DNA from: Ophiothrix spiculata
Taxonomy: Eukaryota > Echinodermata > Ophiuroidea > Amphilepidida > Ophiotrichidae
Assembly (NCBI GenBank): GCA_000969725.1
Contig: JXSR01S019002.1
Length of the DNA stretch: 64,000 bases
Direction: 5' to 3' (one strand)
Shown: piece after piece, positions 51,013-63,035 of the stretch
Layout: each line of letters opens with the position of its first letter
Position numbering within the stretch: position 1 is the stretch's first letter
Notes under the pieces: generated by a model
The model's input: the letters and a program-made list of their open reading frames with translations, nothing else
Database searches by the model: none
Told to the model about the DNA's origin: nothing
Made by a program: the position numbers and the translations under genes

Positions 51013-52746
51013 AACAAACCAGCAAACAGAGACAAGAAATATCCAAAGTAAAATAAAAGTAAACATATACATATTATGTTCAGATTTGTACACATTCTTA
51101 AAATTCTTTATACCATCACTACATTTATTATATTTACTTTGTGAAAATTATGAATTATGATGATTTCCTGTTTAATATTTCAAATTGGTTACTTTAGAGT
51201 ATTAACTTAAACATAGGCAGGAAGAAAAAGCTGTAAATTAAATTGATAAAACGTGTTCTCAATCAGTTTGAATCATCAAATGTTTTTGCGGTTTGAAGGT
51301 AAATAGATAAACTGCTTTCAAAATGTTTGTTTTAGCATCCAGCTTTAACATCATATTTCCAAGATTTTATATTTTATATTAGCGCAAAAAGTTTTCAATA
51401 AGAATGTGTCAATATGGTCTCAGTCACATACCACATCAAACATTGCGTAAACTGATTGAAAATCAATCTGGTGTGCTAAGGAGAAACATAGCGAAACCTT
51501 AGTGAGAGGCTCAAACAATATACTGCAGAAACAAACTTCATAAAACCTATATTTCCGTTGCTAAACATTGCCAGAAAACTCGATATGAACCTGGCCTTGA
51601 TAACATCTCGATGTGCAGATAGGGCAAACTATTATATTACAAAATAAGAGAGTCTATTTACGTTAAAAGAGAGACCAGTCCCATAGAGACGTGGGCACGA
51701 ACTTTCTAACTTTTACGACTCCCTTCTGGAAACACCTTTACCGAAAACAACGCCATCTACGAAACCGTTCAGAGGAGGATCAGTTGGAATTCAGTATTAG
51801 ATCACTGATGACGGAATGGGTATCACTGAAATTATTAGGAACAAAAATGTAAGCGTTGTAGACCTGTTTTAAATTTATTCTAGTGATTTCTACCAACACG
51901 TATAAGAACATCCATTCGTCTTAGTCAGTCTTCCTTAGGCTACACTGAATGATATATTAAGATCCTGATATCATTATGATTTTCTACAAATATAATCCAA
52001 TGCTTATGTCCACAAATCACCTGAACACGAGGATTTGTCGCTAATATGCAACGCAAAAAATGTAATGGAACTTCTATCTGTAAATATATTATTGAATTTG
52101 AAAACAAAATATGATTCACATAAACCAAGCAAATAATGAAATAAACTTGTTGGCATTTTTTTTAATAATTTGGTTAGTCAGTCCCTAAATCGTCTCGCTC
52201 GGCTGAAAGTCATTTTTACTGCAAGTTTTTACCTACTTACACATATCAGAATATTGCAATTTTTGGCGTAAATATGGAATAGAGTCTCTAGTTTATACAT
52301 GCAACTTTACTAGTGATTGCACGTGCATTATTGAATAAAAATTGACGCCATTTTCGCCGAAACCTCATAATTTCATGATGTTCGAACATTCGGCTGTTTT
52401 CTAACATTGACAGATTGTAGGCTTGATATTATTTAATATATTATTGAATTACAAATAATTTTTTATAAATATGTTGTGTTGATTTTGAATGATAACGTAA
52501 CACACCCGCGTTGTTTTCCCCAAAAAAACAGACGTGAATTACGACTCTGAGTTCGCCCTCTTTGAGCTGTGAATTGCCTGTTCTTAGTATCTACATTATC
52601 TACATTTTGTCTGGTATGCGCATTCGCATAATTTACTTAAAAATTGAGCATTCGAATGAGGCAAAAATTGAAATTTTTATGTAAACAAAAGAAAAATACG
52701 GCATTTTAATGTTTATGTTTTTAATTTTAGTTCACGATCTCAAAGC

Positions 52747-52828
52747 TGCCTGGATAGTTCGGCGGTTGATCCCTCGCTTCGTAATGCATGACTTACCCCT
52801 GCCATAATCCATGGTTCGAGTCCCCGCA
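52747..52828 (+). repeat. tRNA-derived (SINE-head-like) sequence, right arm
   Basis: Contains an A-box-like TAGTTCGGCGG (52,755-52,765) and a perfect B-box GGTTCGAGTCC (52,813-52,823) at tRNA-like spacing. It has a TTCGTAA stretch where an anticodon loop would be. The stems no longer pair well, so it is a tRNA-derived repeat rather than a working tRNA. Confidence 0.65.
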
Positions 52829-52860
52829 AATGAAGTGGAAACTATTTATCTTTTCTGTAT

Positions 52861-54341
52861 TACTTTGACGCGCATAGAGAGCAAAAATGTATTGTAGTCT
52901 TTGTTTTTAAGCGTTTACTCTGTTCTTTTTCTCGCTTGTTAAAACCAGACATTTACATACACTGTCACTGATTAATTTATTGACAGTGTCATGTTTATAG
53001 TCAAAGGTGGCACCTGAATCACTGGTCTGAGATATTACGTTGTTCTTATCTACTTTTCCCACTTCATATTATTGTAATTCTCGGATATATGAAAATTATC
53101 AAATATTGTGAATGTTTAGCCTTAAGTACCCTTTAATATGTTTGCCCTGTTAGTAAACTAACTACTTATTCTTGAAATGTGCGACTTCATTTCTTTGAAT
53201 TTCTTCTTACGATTAAACTGTGAAAGGTTTTCGGTCAGTAGATATCAAGGTTAATTTTTTTTCACCTGCTCGCAAAATCTATACAAATGAAAACGGTATT
53301 CTTTTCAGAGTTGAAACAAAATTAACAAATATTTAGCATCATGTAGAATTTGTTTTATAATGGCTAAATTTGCAGATACAGGTTTGAAATAACCATTGCT
53401 TGATTTATAGAAGGTTTCTGTCTCTGTAAAATAAGTAAGGCGCGTCTGTACGCTGTAGTACATTAATAACAAATCAAATTGACTGGCCCTTTCTAAGAAA
53501 TAAAACCGCTTTCAAAAAGTGATAATTCTCTAAATGTTAAAAAATGGAATGTATTTCCAGGCATTGATGATATCAATTTTTTTTTTAAAACCGTCTTCAA
53601 ACCTACGGTTAATACGCATCCAATATTAATGACAGTTGATCAAAACGTATACTTAACTAAATAGATTGGACCTTGGGATTAGACAATATATATCATTATT
53701 ACAACGAAATATTGTTTGATTGATGACCTAAATATTTGTTTGATAATTTATTTTGCTTTGACTTTAAACGAACTTAAAGCGACTGAAAGACTAAATGATC
53801 ATCATTTGTTCAAATAACTTCGACATTAGAACGTAATTTAAAGAATTTCTCTTACTTTGACAAATGTACCGTATCCATAAATTTGCATTTTCAGATATTT
53901 TATAAAAAGGTCATTTCTATACACCGTTGAAGAATCTTGAAATGAACTATATAAAATTACATAAAATTTGTGCATATGCTATGTCGAAAATGACAATAAT
54001 TATAATGTGATCGATTCACAGATTAGATAGAAAATGCTTATTTTAGTGGCGAGCAGAAATATAAGTATTACCATAGTTGGTTGAAGGAAGAAAATCTGTA
54101 TAGTCGGTAATTAAAGTAAGAGTGTATCAGAGAGAGTATCTGGGCCATGTGGAAGAACAGAGGGATACTCAAATTTCCCTCTGAACATGGACCCAGTATA
54201 AAGAAAAAATAAACAAACAAACAAACAAACCAATGTGTAATGACTTTTAACTTTGCATTAAAATAACTGAATAGTAGGTATGGCTTTCGAAACCGAAAAC
54301 CGTCTAACTTCCAGTGAACATCAATGTTAAACTGCTGACCT
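52861..54341. other. AT-rich spacer without recognisable features
   Basis: No open frame of note, no long inverted repeat and no match to the duplicated units seen. An (AAAC)n run lies at about 54,213-54,229. Confidence 0.5.
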
Positions 54342-54895
54342 GCAATAATAGTGTGAGTACATTAGATGTTGTGCATAATAGAGAGAAACTGGATTGATGA
54401 CTTCATTTCCTTTTTCAATATTGAAATCATGGTAGTTAAGAGTGTCATTTTCATTTTACATCCAATACTTTTACAATGCGATTACAGTGTGTCCCACAAA
54501 AGAAATTATAATATTTGCCTGTAAAGTTCGTGGCTTTACCGGATAGTTAGAAAATATGTAAAGATGTTATTTTATATTCAATGCAAATTCGTCTTCAAAA
54601 TAACGTTTGTTTCATTTCAATAAGTAATCTAGAACAGCAATAATAGTGGGAGTACATTAGATATAGTGCATAATAGAGAGAAACTGGATTAATGACTTCA
54701 TTTTTCTTTTACATCAAATACTTTTACAAAGCGATTACAGTGTGTCCCAGAAAAAAAAGTTATAATATTTGCCAGTAAAGTTCGTGGATTTACCGGATAG
54801 TTAGAAAATATGTAAAGAAGTTATTTTATATTCAATGAAACAGTCTTCAAAATAACGTTTGTTTCATTTCAATCAGTAATCTAGAAAAGAAGTTA
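54342..54895. repeat. Tandem duplication, two units about 295 and 258 bp
   Basis: Unit 1 (54,342-54,636) and unit 2 (54,637-54,895) both start GCAATAATAGTG and end near AGTAATCTAGA. They share long identical stretches such as TTACCGGATAGTTAGAAAAT. Unit 2 is shortened in the middle. Identity is about 90 percent by eye. Non-coding. Confidence 0.9.
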
Positions 54896-55164
54896 TGCTT
54901 TGTCAAATATTTGGATGTAAAATTTGCTGTCCAATTATAAGGATTTTGTATGTTTCTCTTGAGTATTGTCCCTAATTTGCATACTAAACCGTAACGAAGT
55001 GTATTAATTTATTATGTGCAATTCTATCTTTTATCTATGATGACAAACTGAACAAATTTAATGAAAAAATAATAAATCTTCCAAGGTAACCTATTTCCAC
55101 CAAAATTTTAATAAAACATAACGTTTGTTGTACACTACCGATTGAAATGAAACATACGGTATCA

Positions 55165-55745
55165 TAACCCTCGTCTTCCTTAAGGGGTGGTTACCACCAA
55201 CCCTAACGGATGATCGCCGATTGCACCAAAACGCAAAACAAAGCGACTCTGAGCATTTAGGCAATTGTTTTTACATCCTTTTCGATCATTTTGGCGGGGG
55301 AAAAAATCGGGGTACCACCTAAGGTGGGGTTATGGTAGGCCGTCAAAGTCGGCGGGTAGGGGGTGGTTGCCACCTCGAAAAATTTAAATCGCCATTTTGA
55401 AAAATATCTGTATGCTATGGACTTAAAACTTACAGAACATATTAGAATTGTTGATTCCTTCATTTATAAAAAAAACCCGACGAAAATCGGATATTTAGAA
55501 CTTTTATAGTGATTTGTTGAAAAAGTGGCAATTTTTGCAAAAGTCGGAAATATTTTGTGACGTCATAATTACGTAACGCCTCGACCGATTTTCATGATCT
55601 TTGTATCAATGGAAAGAGGAGACTCTACCCTATTCTTTAGTACCAAACAATATAACTTTAGGGGTCCCAATTTTAAAATCACAGGGGGATAGTACCCCCC
55701 TCAGGAAGACGTGTTACAATACAAGGCTTAGGAAGACGAGGGTTA
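55165..55745. mobile_element. TA-flanked inverted-repeat element with shared core
   Basis: The ends TAACCCTCGTCTTCCT and AGGAAGACGAGGGTTA are perfect inverted repeats. The core at 55,560-55,680 matches the cores of the elements at 46,226 and 57,433. Non-coding. Confidence 0.8.
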
Positions 55746-55844
55746 AAGTTCAATTCATGGAATATCAAATGCAACCATTGCATAATTTCTGACTTTCCGT
55801 TAAATCTACGAAAATTACACGCAAAGATTGTAAGGTCTTCTTCT

Positions 55845-56212
55845 ATTACTACTACTACAAAAATTTATACCGCACCAAAAACCAAAAACAAATTTGCACT
55901 AAGGCGCACATAGACAAAGTCATTGAAAAAAATAAATACATCTGCAAAAACATCAGTCAGACAAGGATTATTGTATGCAGAGTTAAAAAGGTGCTGTTTC
56001 AGTAGTTTCTTAAATGTGTCCATTGAAGGAGCAGATATTATTTGTTCTGGTAAAGCATTCCAAATTTTAGGTCCGTAGCATGAAAATGATCTGTCAGCAA
56101 ATATTGAATGAGTTGTTCTATGTTCCATAAGTTCTTCTCTGGGACACCCTGTAGTATCCATACGGTAATGACATTTAGTCCATTTAGAATCACAATACTG
56201 AAACCCGCACAT
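55845..56212 (-). mobile_element. LINE 3' fragment (end of reverse-transcriptase ORF)
   Basis: The minus-strand frame carries the C-terminal signature of non-LTR retrotransposon polyproteins: RSFSCYGPKIWNALPEQI followed by APSMDTFKKLLKQHLF. The frame ends near 55,865, followed by a (GTA)n-like tail at 55,845-55,862. Only the last about 110 residues remain, the usual 5'-truncated LINE insertion. The clade (CR1/L2/Jockey group) is uncertain. Confidence 0.75.
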
Positions 56213-57430
56213 TTGGTTTGACTAAATATAAATAATTCTCAATCTAAAATTACTTTAAGCCATATGAATTTTCCCTTTTTCTGTTTCTCACTCAGAGGAA
56301 AACAAAAGTGACACACTAATATGAAACAGTCAAACTACTTCTGATGTTTGGACCACCAAATTGAACAGTGCATTCATTTCATCATTTTTGATTGTTAAAC
56401 TAGAAAAACATGTCTGTTTTGTTTCGTTTTGTCAAATTATGCCTTTTCTGATAGCTATTAAGTTTAGAGCATTGTATGTTCTACGGCGACACAAGAATCT
56501 TGCGTAAAGACAGAGAACAGAATAAAAATTAATGCAGAATACTATTCTTTTGAATGACTGTGAGCTATAAAGCCACGTTTTACAGACTTATTTCCTACTT
56601 CAAGACAGTCGTAAACAGTAGCAATTTACCTATGTTACAGCAAGTTTGGTATAGTTTATATAAATATCATCTGGTCATATCTGCTGATGCAACGTTAGAA
56701 TTTTATTACCTCGGGTAGGGAAGTTGTTTTCAAAAGTATTCTAGCAAGGTTAAAGTTCTAGATACTATATACATCCGTCAGCTTTTATTCTATGCAATTT
56801 ATTCTGATTTCACACTATAGCTTTTCATTATTATTATCACCAGAAAGTGTCAAACGTTGACAGTGAAGTGTATCGTATTCATTTGAGCTTAACAACCTTA
56901 GCATAGATCTGGAATAACCATAAAACGCGTGTAATGCAATATAAGTGTTGTGTTTTGAAACGGAGCATGAACGGGATGTCAAAAAACCATATTGCAAAAG
57001 CTCAACAGTGCTTCGTTCCATTTTGTACCAAATATACATGGCTGATCGTGTATATAACTTTTATATAATATATATTATAATATCCCACTCAGTGTAATTT
57101 TGACAAAGATAATGATATAAATTAAACAATAAAATATCTGATAAAGTGCAGTATCCCGGCACGTTTTCCTTGCTGTTTTTGGTTAATTTGATATCAGATT
57201 TATTCCAGTAAAACATAGTCATTTAATGATAACAGATACTTACCTTCTTTTGTCAAATTGCTGTCTTCTGATATTTATGAAATATAGAAATACTACTCAC
57301 AAAAACAAAATGTAAATCATATATTTTACAGATTAATTTTCTACTATTGTACATGTATCTGTTGAAATTTTGCTCAAACGGGTTACTTCATGAATTTGAA
57401 TTCAACATCATTTTCAGCATTACTCCACAA
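56213..57430. other. AT-rich spacer without recognisable features
   Basis: No coding potential or repeat structure that I can support. The minus-strand frame at 56,815-57,039 resembles nothing I recognise. Confidence 0.5.
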
Positions 57431-57432
57431 TA

Positions 57433-58030
57433 CGAGGGGGTATCAAAAAGTGTTAAACTTTACCCAGAAGAAAAGGCGCTAGGAACAAATTTTCATTATG
57501 GTATACTTTAGTCATCATTACATAGTCAATGTGCAAAGTAACACATTTCTCCCACTTTTAACTGATTGTCTACAGACCATTATTGTAGGGATCCTCTTTA
57601 TTGAAAAAAGCTGATTTTAGATTTTAATGAAAATCAATATTTCCAGGTCGGCCATGTTCTATTACACCATTATGATATCATTCATGGACCGATTTCCATA
57701 ATTTTGGTATTAATGGATAAAGAAAACCCTACCCATTACTATGGTATCAAACAATTAAACTTTAGTGGTGCCAATAAGATTTACTGGGCTATATAACCCT
57801 TCAAATGCAAGGAATTAAATACGCCGCTTGTCTCAATTTCCTCAATGCAGCTTATGTTTTAAGCGGGTAGGTAGATGACATCAATCACCCCCTGTAAAGA
57901 AAGTAAAACTACCTATGAGACAATGTTTGCACCATAATGTACATAAAGACGAGTGACTATTCTGACAAAATTTCATTGATATAGCTCAATCTCTTCTGGG
58001 TAAAGTTTAAAACTTTTTGATACCCCCTCG
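57433..58030. mobile_element. mariner-type MITE
   Basis: The 598-bp element has perfect ends CGAGGGGGTATCAAAAAGT and ACTTTTTGATACCCCCTCG with TA on both sides (57,431-57,432 and 58,031-58,032). TACGAGGG-type ends are familiar from mariner families. No transposase. The core at about 57,665-57,785 is shared with two other elements. Its right end abuts the LINE tail at 58,031. Confidence 0.87.
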
Positions 58031-58965
58031 TACAATACAATACAATACAAAAAGCATTAATTGCGCCATTTCCAAAAGGCTCAGAGCGCTTACAAATACA
58101 ACCTTAAAAATACAACTTTAAACTACATGTACATCTTAATTTTACAAAGATATTATCAAATTATGGAAACAAGTAAGTTTTTAGTGCTTTTTTGAACACA
58201 TTAACAGAGGATGATTGTCTAATTTGAATTGGTAAGCTGTTCCATTCTTAAGAAGCAGAAACTTTAAAAGTTCTATCACCAGCTAAAACTCTTGTGATAG
58301 GGTAAGTTAGACGAAGATAGTCTTTTGAAGATCTGAGTTGTCTTTTTGGAACATATAATGCTAGAGAATTTTTCAAATAAATGGGTCCTTGGTTATGAAG
58401 ACATTTGTAGGTACACAACAGTAATTTAAAAACAATTCTTTGATGTACCGGAAGCCAGTGTAAAGATTTCAGAAGTGGTGCCGCGGAATGTTTATGGTCA
58501 ACTTCAAAAACAAGACGAGCTGTCCAGTTTTGTAGGTGCTGTAGTCTAATTATGTAGGAAGACGGCAGTGAAGAAAGAAGTCCATTACAGTAATCTAAAC
58601 GCGAAAGAATTAAAGAACGAACGGCATGCTGAGACGTAGGTTGATCAATATATTTTCTAATTCTACTAATGTTACGAAGATGAAAGGTGACAGTTTTGCT
58701 AAGATTGGTAACATGAGATGACATAGACATTTGTGAGTCAAAGAAAGCACCCAAATTTCTAATAGTTTCAGAAGGTTTGATATTTACATTTCCAATAGAC
58801 AGAGACAGGTTGTGTGGTATAAAATATTTATGGTGATGTGATGTGATGATGCTGCGATGAAAAATTCAGTTTTACTGTCATTTAGTTTTAGTTTGTTGGC
58901 AGTCATCTAGCTTTTTATATCAGTTATACAATTTTGAAGTCGCGATATTGCACTGTTGAGGTCAT
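58031..58965 (-). mobile_element. CR1/L2-like LINE 3' fragment
   Basis: The minus-strand RT C-terminal part is plain: MTANKLKLNDSKTEF (about 58,915-58,870), then LGAFFDSQMSMSSHV-like sequence, RSLILSRLDYCNGLL, LHWLPVHQRIVFKLLL and EWNSLPIQIRQSS. It is interrupted by in-frame stops (a TAG in place of Trp near 58,910 and one before EWNSLP near 58,244) and frame breaks. The 3' UTR has GTAAGCGCTCTGAGCC, and the element ends in a (TGTAT)n tail at 58,031-58,050. It is dead and 5'-truncated. Confidence 0.88.
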
Positions 58966-61900
58966 ATGTAATTAGAATTAAGTTTTCATAAAACTATATA
59001 AATCAAGATAAATCACCAAATGTATCTTTGTACCCTTAGAGTTGATTTTATTCGAATTGTCCATTTCCAACAATTTTGTCAACTATAAAATCGCTTTATT
59101 TGTAAAAACTACACACTCTGTGTCCGCTCTGTGCAATCTTAGTCGATTTAAGCATGCATCTATTACTTCCATGATTTAAGCCATTCGTAGTTGTAATAGT
59201 TTTGTTATAATACAAGTAATGTCGTAATGCCAACATTTAATACTACTGCACAAAAAATCACATCGATTAAAGCAGTTACCTTTGTATCTTTTATCAAGAG
59301 CCTTCTACGTTTTTATTGCGTACAAAATACCGCACATCGTTTATTATATACTCTGAGTAACTTTAAGTGTTGTATATGGCCTTGCGTCACAAATACGTTC
59401 CTCAAATATCATGGATCTGTTACATATTACCCTACAAAATGGTAGAAAACATGCATTTTTGCTAAAGCGTCTTTACGTATTTGGGAAAAATTTGTACACA
59501 TGAAAGGTATATTTATACTCTATTTATCTGTAAAAATTGAACTTCCCATGAGTTTAATTAATGAAGTTATACTTGAAAAAGCAATTAGGGAACACGATGG
59601 ATCGGGTGGAGGAGGCGACGGTGGAGGAGGCGCGCATAGGATTACATGTAAAAGTGTAAGAAAGTTATGATTTATAAACACATGTATTTTTAAAAATAAA
59701 AATGCTGTGATCATAATTTTTTGAATATACTTCAATGAGATATGTATAATGCTAAAGACATATCATCCAAATTTTGTTGTTTTTTAATATTTTATATGTG
59801 GGTAATTTTCTCTATACATTACTGTACAAAACGTGCATTTACACTCGAAAACTTTAAAACGGCATATCTTTTGACTGAATTGACGTAGTTAGTAAAAGTT
59901 ATACATTTTCCAAAAGGAAATTTGACAAGGAATTCAATTATGTGATTAAATTTTAAGTAGTGTATACAGGAAAAAACTTATGACCAATAAATATCCCAAA
60001 AATTAATGAGTCGTTTCATAGATTTTGACCATCCTCAGTATTTTGATCACAATGAATTTGGTCACCAAATGTATTAGGCCATCATTACATCCATCAAGTA
60101 ATGTTTGCGTCATCTGGATAAACCTTTTTCCCAACAAAATTTCATCGTGCCAAGTTGCTTGACCAAAATGCACTTTTATTTTATTTTGCACCCTGTATAA
60201 TTTTTACCCAGCCCTCAAAATTAGGCTTATTTAGGTAAAACTGATATCCTCGGAAAATGAGCTTTCCAGCAATATATAACTTTGTGGGTTTTAAGTGTAT
60301 ATGTTTAGAGTTACAATACGTTGAATACAAATTGGCATGGTTTTACCAATATTTTTGTGTGAAACAAAAATTATGTCCAGTTAATGACTTACGTCCATAT
60401 ATTAGCCAACAATAGCATCTGAATCACTGCCATTTATCATTACCTTTTATACATCATTATCATTCTGGGAATTGTAGAATTATCAAGGTTACAATCTGTC
60501 AAGTATCGCATATTCTCAGACTCCCAAATACAGAATAAATATCTATATCAATATCCAATCACCTTTATTCAACATGCTAATAACATACCGAAATACATAG
60601 AATAAAGAAATCACACAAAACCAAGACAACCAGTAGGGCGAGGACAAAGACCAAAAAAAAAGGGAAAAAGCTTGTTAAGTTAAATAAAGCATATTTTTGG
60701 AACAAAAACATTTTTTTAATTCATTGCAAACTCGTAATAAGACAATTTACATTTTTAATTATAACTCCAGAACCACAATTTCAGACATAAGGGAAAGTAT
60801 ACTTTTTCTGCTTCCTTATGATCAGATGGTGTAAATTTAGCCAATCAATGATTACCAATTTTGAATTTTCTTCCCTTGGTTTGGTTGCCATTTTATTTTA
60901 TGCATATTAAACAAATTTTGACAAACCTACTTTTTCCTACATTTTGAATATGTTGTTTGAGAGGTCATCAACAGTTAATTTCAGCCAAAAAATCTCGTGT
61001 TGCAATTTTGTCTACGTCAAACCAACAGACTTACTAGTCTATTTGTCGATTGTTGAACTCACATAGGACATCCCTCATGTATTAAGTCCACTATTGTCAA
61101 TTGTTGCATTCGCCAAATGGTCCTATTACACCATTGGGACAATTGACCATTCAAAGCACGTATTCATCATGTCCATGCATTTTCAACGTCCCTTTTGGAT
61201 GCTCTTTCCTTTACTTTTCGCGATATCCATAAAAATCAATAAGGTCATGATATAGTATTTCTTGAGAAAATTAAAAATTGATAAAAAGATATGTAGGTCC
61301 TCAAAGCATGGTATGTCATATTTATGACATGTTAATAAACAATGTGGGTTGTAATAGTGGTCCAAGTGATTACGCCATTTACAAATTCAAAACATTACAC
61401 GTTTGTTATCTCATGAGAATAAAAATTCAAATTAATAATTTAATAAAGTCATGGCCGGCTGTAGCTAATTATATATTAATTGAATTTTGTAATCGCGTTT
61501 TGAAAATGGCTTATTAAATACAGTGGAAAATTAAATTAACTGACACAGATTTCATTTGCACATTAATGGATCTAATTTACAACTTTCTAAATAGTGACGC
61601 CAATTTGTATTTGAAAATGTATGTCTATTTTAAAAATATTTGTCTATAACGATTTATACAATACCTTACAGAATTGCACAAATTTTAGATATATGGAAGC
61701 TTTAGTCTTTTGTTGTCATATGATCTGGACATTGCATAAGTGACCACACATACATAGGTTAATGTAATGTTCAAAATATTAGAGTGTAGGGAGTCATTAT
61801 TGTTACGTTAAGCAGATTGCTACTGATTAACAGATTACGATATAACGATGGTCAAATAGAAAAAGCATAGTAATAAAAAACAATAGTGTCTCATAAATAA

Positions 61901-62557
61901 TACAGTATGCACTCGTCTTTGGAAATAAGAATGACCATCGTAAGAGAAAGTAATAAGAAACATTCTAATGAAATTATGCAAACAAATTGCCCATTTCTCT
62001 TTAATTCGGCCAAAGCAATGAAGATGTTTCTGTTATCTAGAAATTTCATTTTAATCATGAATTTTTTTTTTCTACACCTACTATAAAAAGAAATATTATT
62101 TTGTTTATGAGCTAACATAATATGTGTTCTGTAGCCCTAATATTTTTGCCATTTGTTTCCAATTTCATCAATTATTGACGAAAACGATTATTCCTGTTAT
62201 ACACAGTGAAAGAAAATAAATATTTATTTGAAAAACAATCTTTAATGAAAAACTACCAGCTGTTACAGACAACACAAATTTTAACACAGCTAGAGCGCCA
62301 CGTAAAGCAAAGCAATGATGTTATATATGGTTCAAATTGAGCATTTACACCCTATTGTCAAGTTTTGCACCGATGTAAGGGTAAATAATAGGCAATGTGT
62401 TTATAATAAAACGTATAAAGAAATTTAGAATATTTTTAACATGTTGTTATATTTTTTGAAAACCTTTAATTTACTTATAAGACTAACAATTGCAATGGTA
62501 ATATTTCAAAACGATCATTATCAGAGAATCTTTTCGAAGTAATTATTGAACAGTATA
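58966..62557. other. AT-rich DNA, probably intron or spacer of the third K2P gene
   Basis: Searched for a second K2P exon on the minus strand (YGN..P after an acceptor) and saw none. A G-rich patch lies at 59,600-59,637. A short stretch at 60,688-60,708 (agcatatttttggaacaa) repeats 26,842-26,860 and may be chance or an old repeat. No gene is supportable. Confidence 0.5.
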
Positions 62558-62592
62558 TCAACCGACTCTAACCAAACACGTTTTACACTTAC

Positions 62593-63022
62593 CTATCATG
62601 CTTATAACCGTTGTCGAAAAAAATAGTGAACTGTAAAAATTCCAGAGAGGCTTTCCTTTCCTATCGACATGGTGTGTGCAAACCATGCTGCCATAATCAG
62701 CTTCAAATTTATCTAGAGCATCTCTGATATCTCTCTCAAGGTCGGTGATGTTCATACTATCGTCCTTGATAAGTTGCGTCATATTTGTTAAATTTTGAAT
62801 AAGTTTATCTCTTTCAAATTGAAGATTTTTATACACTTCAATCTCGTGATCGTGTTCTAAGTACACAAACATTGCACCACCGAAGAATGAGTAAGCAATT
62901 AGTACTGCCATTAATACGAAATTGACGACAAAAACTTGAAGTTTTTCTCTTTTCTTTGACTTCCGTGATAAGTTCCTGTGTAAGGCATGTTTCCTAGCAT
63001 GGACATTGCTTATCATCATCAT
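62593..63022 (-). CDS. K2P potassium channel, first coding exon (diverged paralogue)
   Basis: First coding exon of another K2P subunit, 143 codons plus one base, ending G|GTAAGTG (donor 62592-62591) at the same phase-1 filter position as the other two. The cytoplasmic tail is only about 27 residues and basic (KSKKREK). TM1 is about 28-52 and contains FFGGAMFVYLEH (47-58), closely matching FFGGAVFRILEH in the tandem copies. The cap (59-123) has three N-glycosylation sequons (NLT 77, NMT 80, NIT 91) and Cys115. The pore starts GKPLWNFYSSLFF. The filter reads TVISMIG, with Met142 where K+ channels have the K+-coordinating Thr. An in-frame TAG at 63035-63037 closes the frame upstream; three consecutive ATGs make the exact start ambiguous by two codons. 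The long acidic tail and the X-box of the other copies are absent. Downstream exons were not found. Confidence 0.87.
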
Positions 63023-63035
63023 GATGTCTGGTATC

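Larger units (their letters stand above)
48645..52860. repeat. Large inverted repeat with tRNA-like sequence in both arms
   Basis: Arms at about 48,645-49,300 and 52,190-52,860 are reverse-complement copies with roughly 70-75 percent identity by eye. They share blocks such as CCTCGCTTCGTAATGCATGA and CCTCATAATTTCATGATGTT. The 2.9-kb centre holds two MITE-like insertions (49,418-49,650 and 50,758-51,012) and no recognisable gene. It may be a composite or foldback element, or two copies of one repeat in opposite orientation. Confidence 0.7.

Noticed and set aside
52747-52828. Functional tRNA gene
   Set aside because: The B-box is perfect, but the anticodon and acceptor stems do not pair, and a degraded inverted partner exists.
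59966-60200. Possible TATACAGG-ended MITE
   Set aside because: Only about 8 bp of inverted ends match and there is no empty site, which is too weak.
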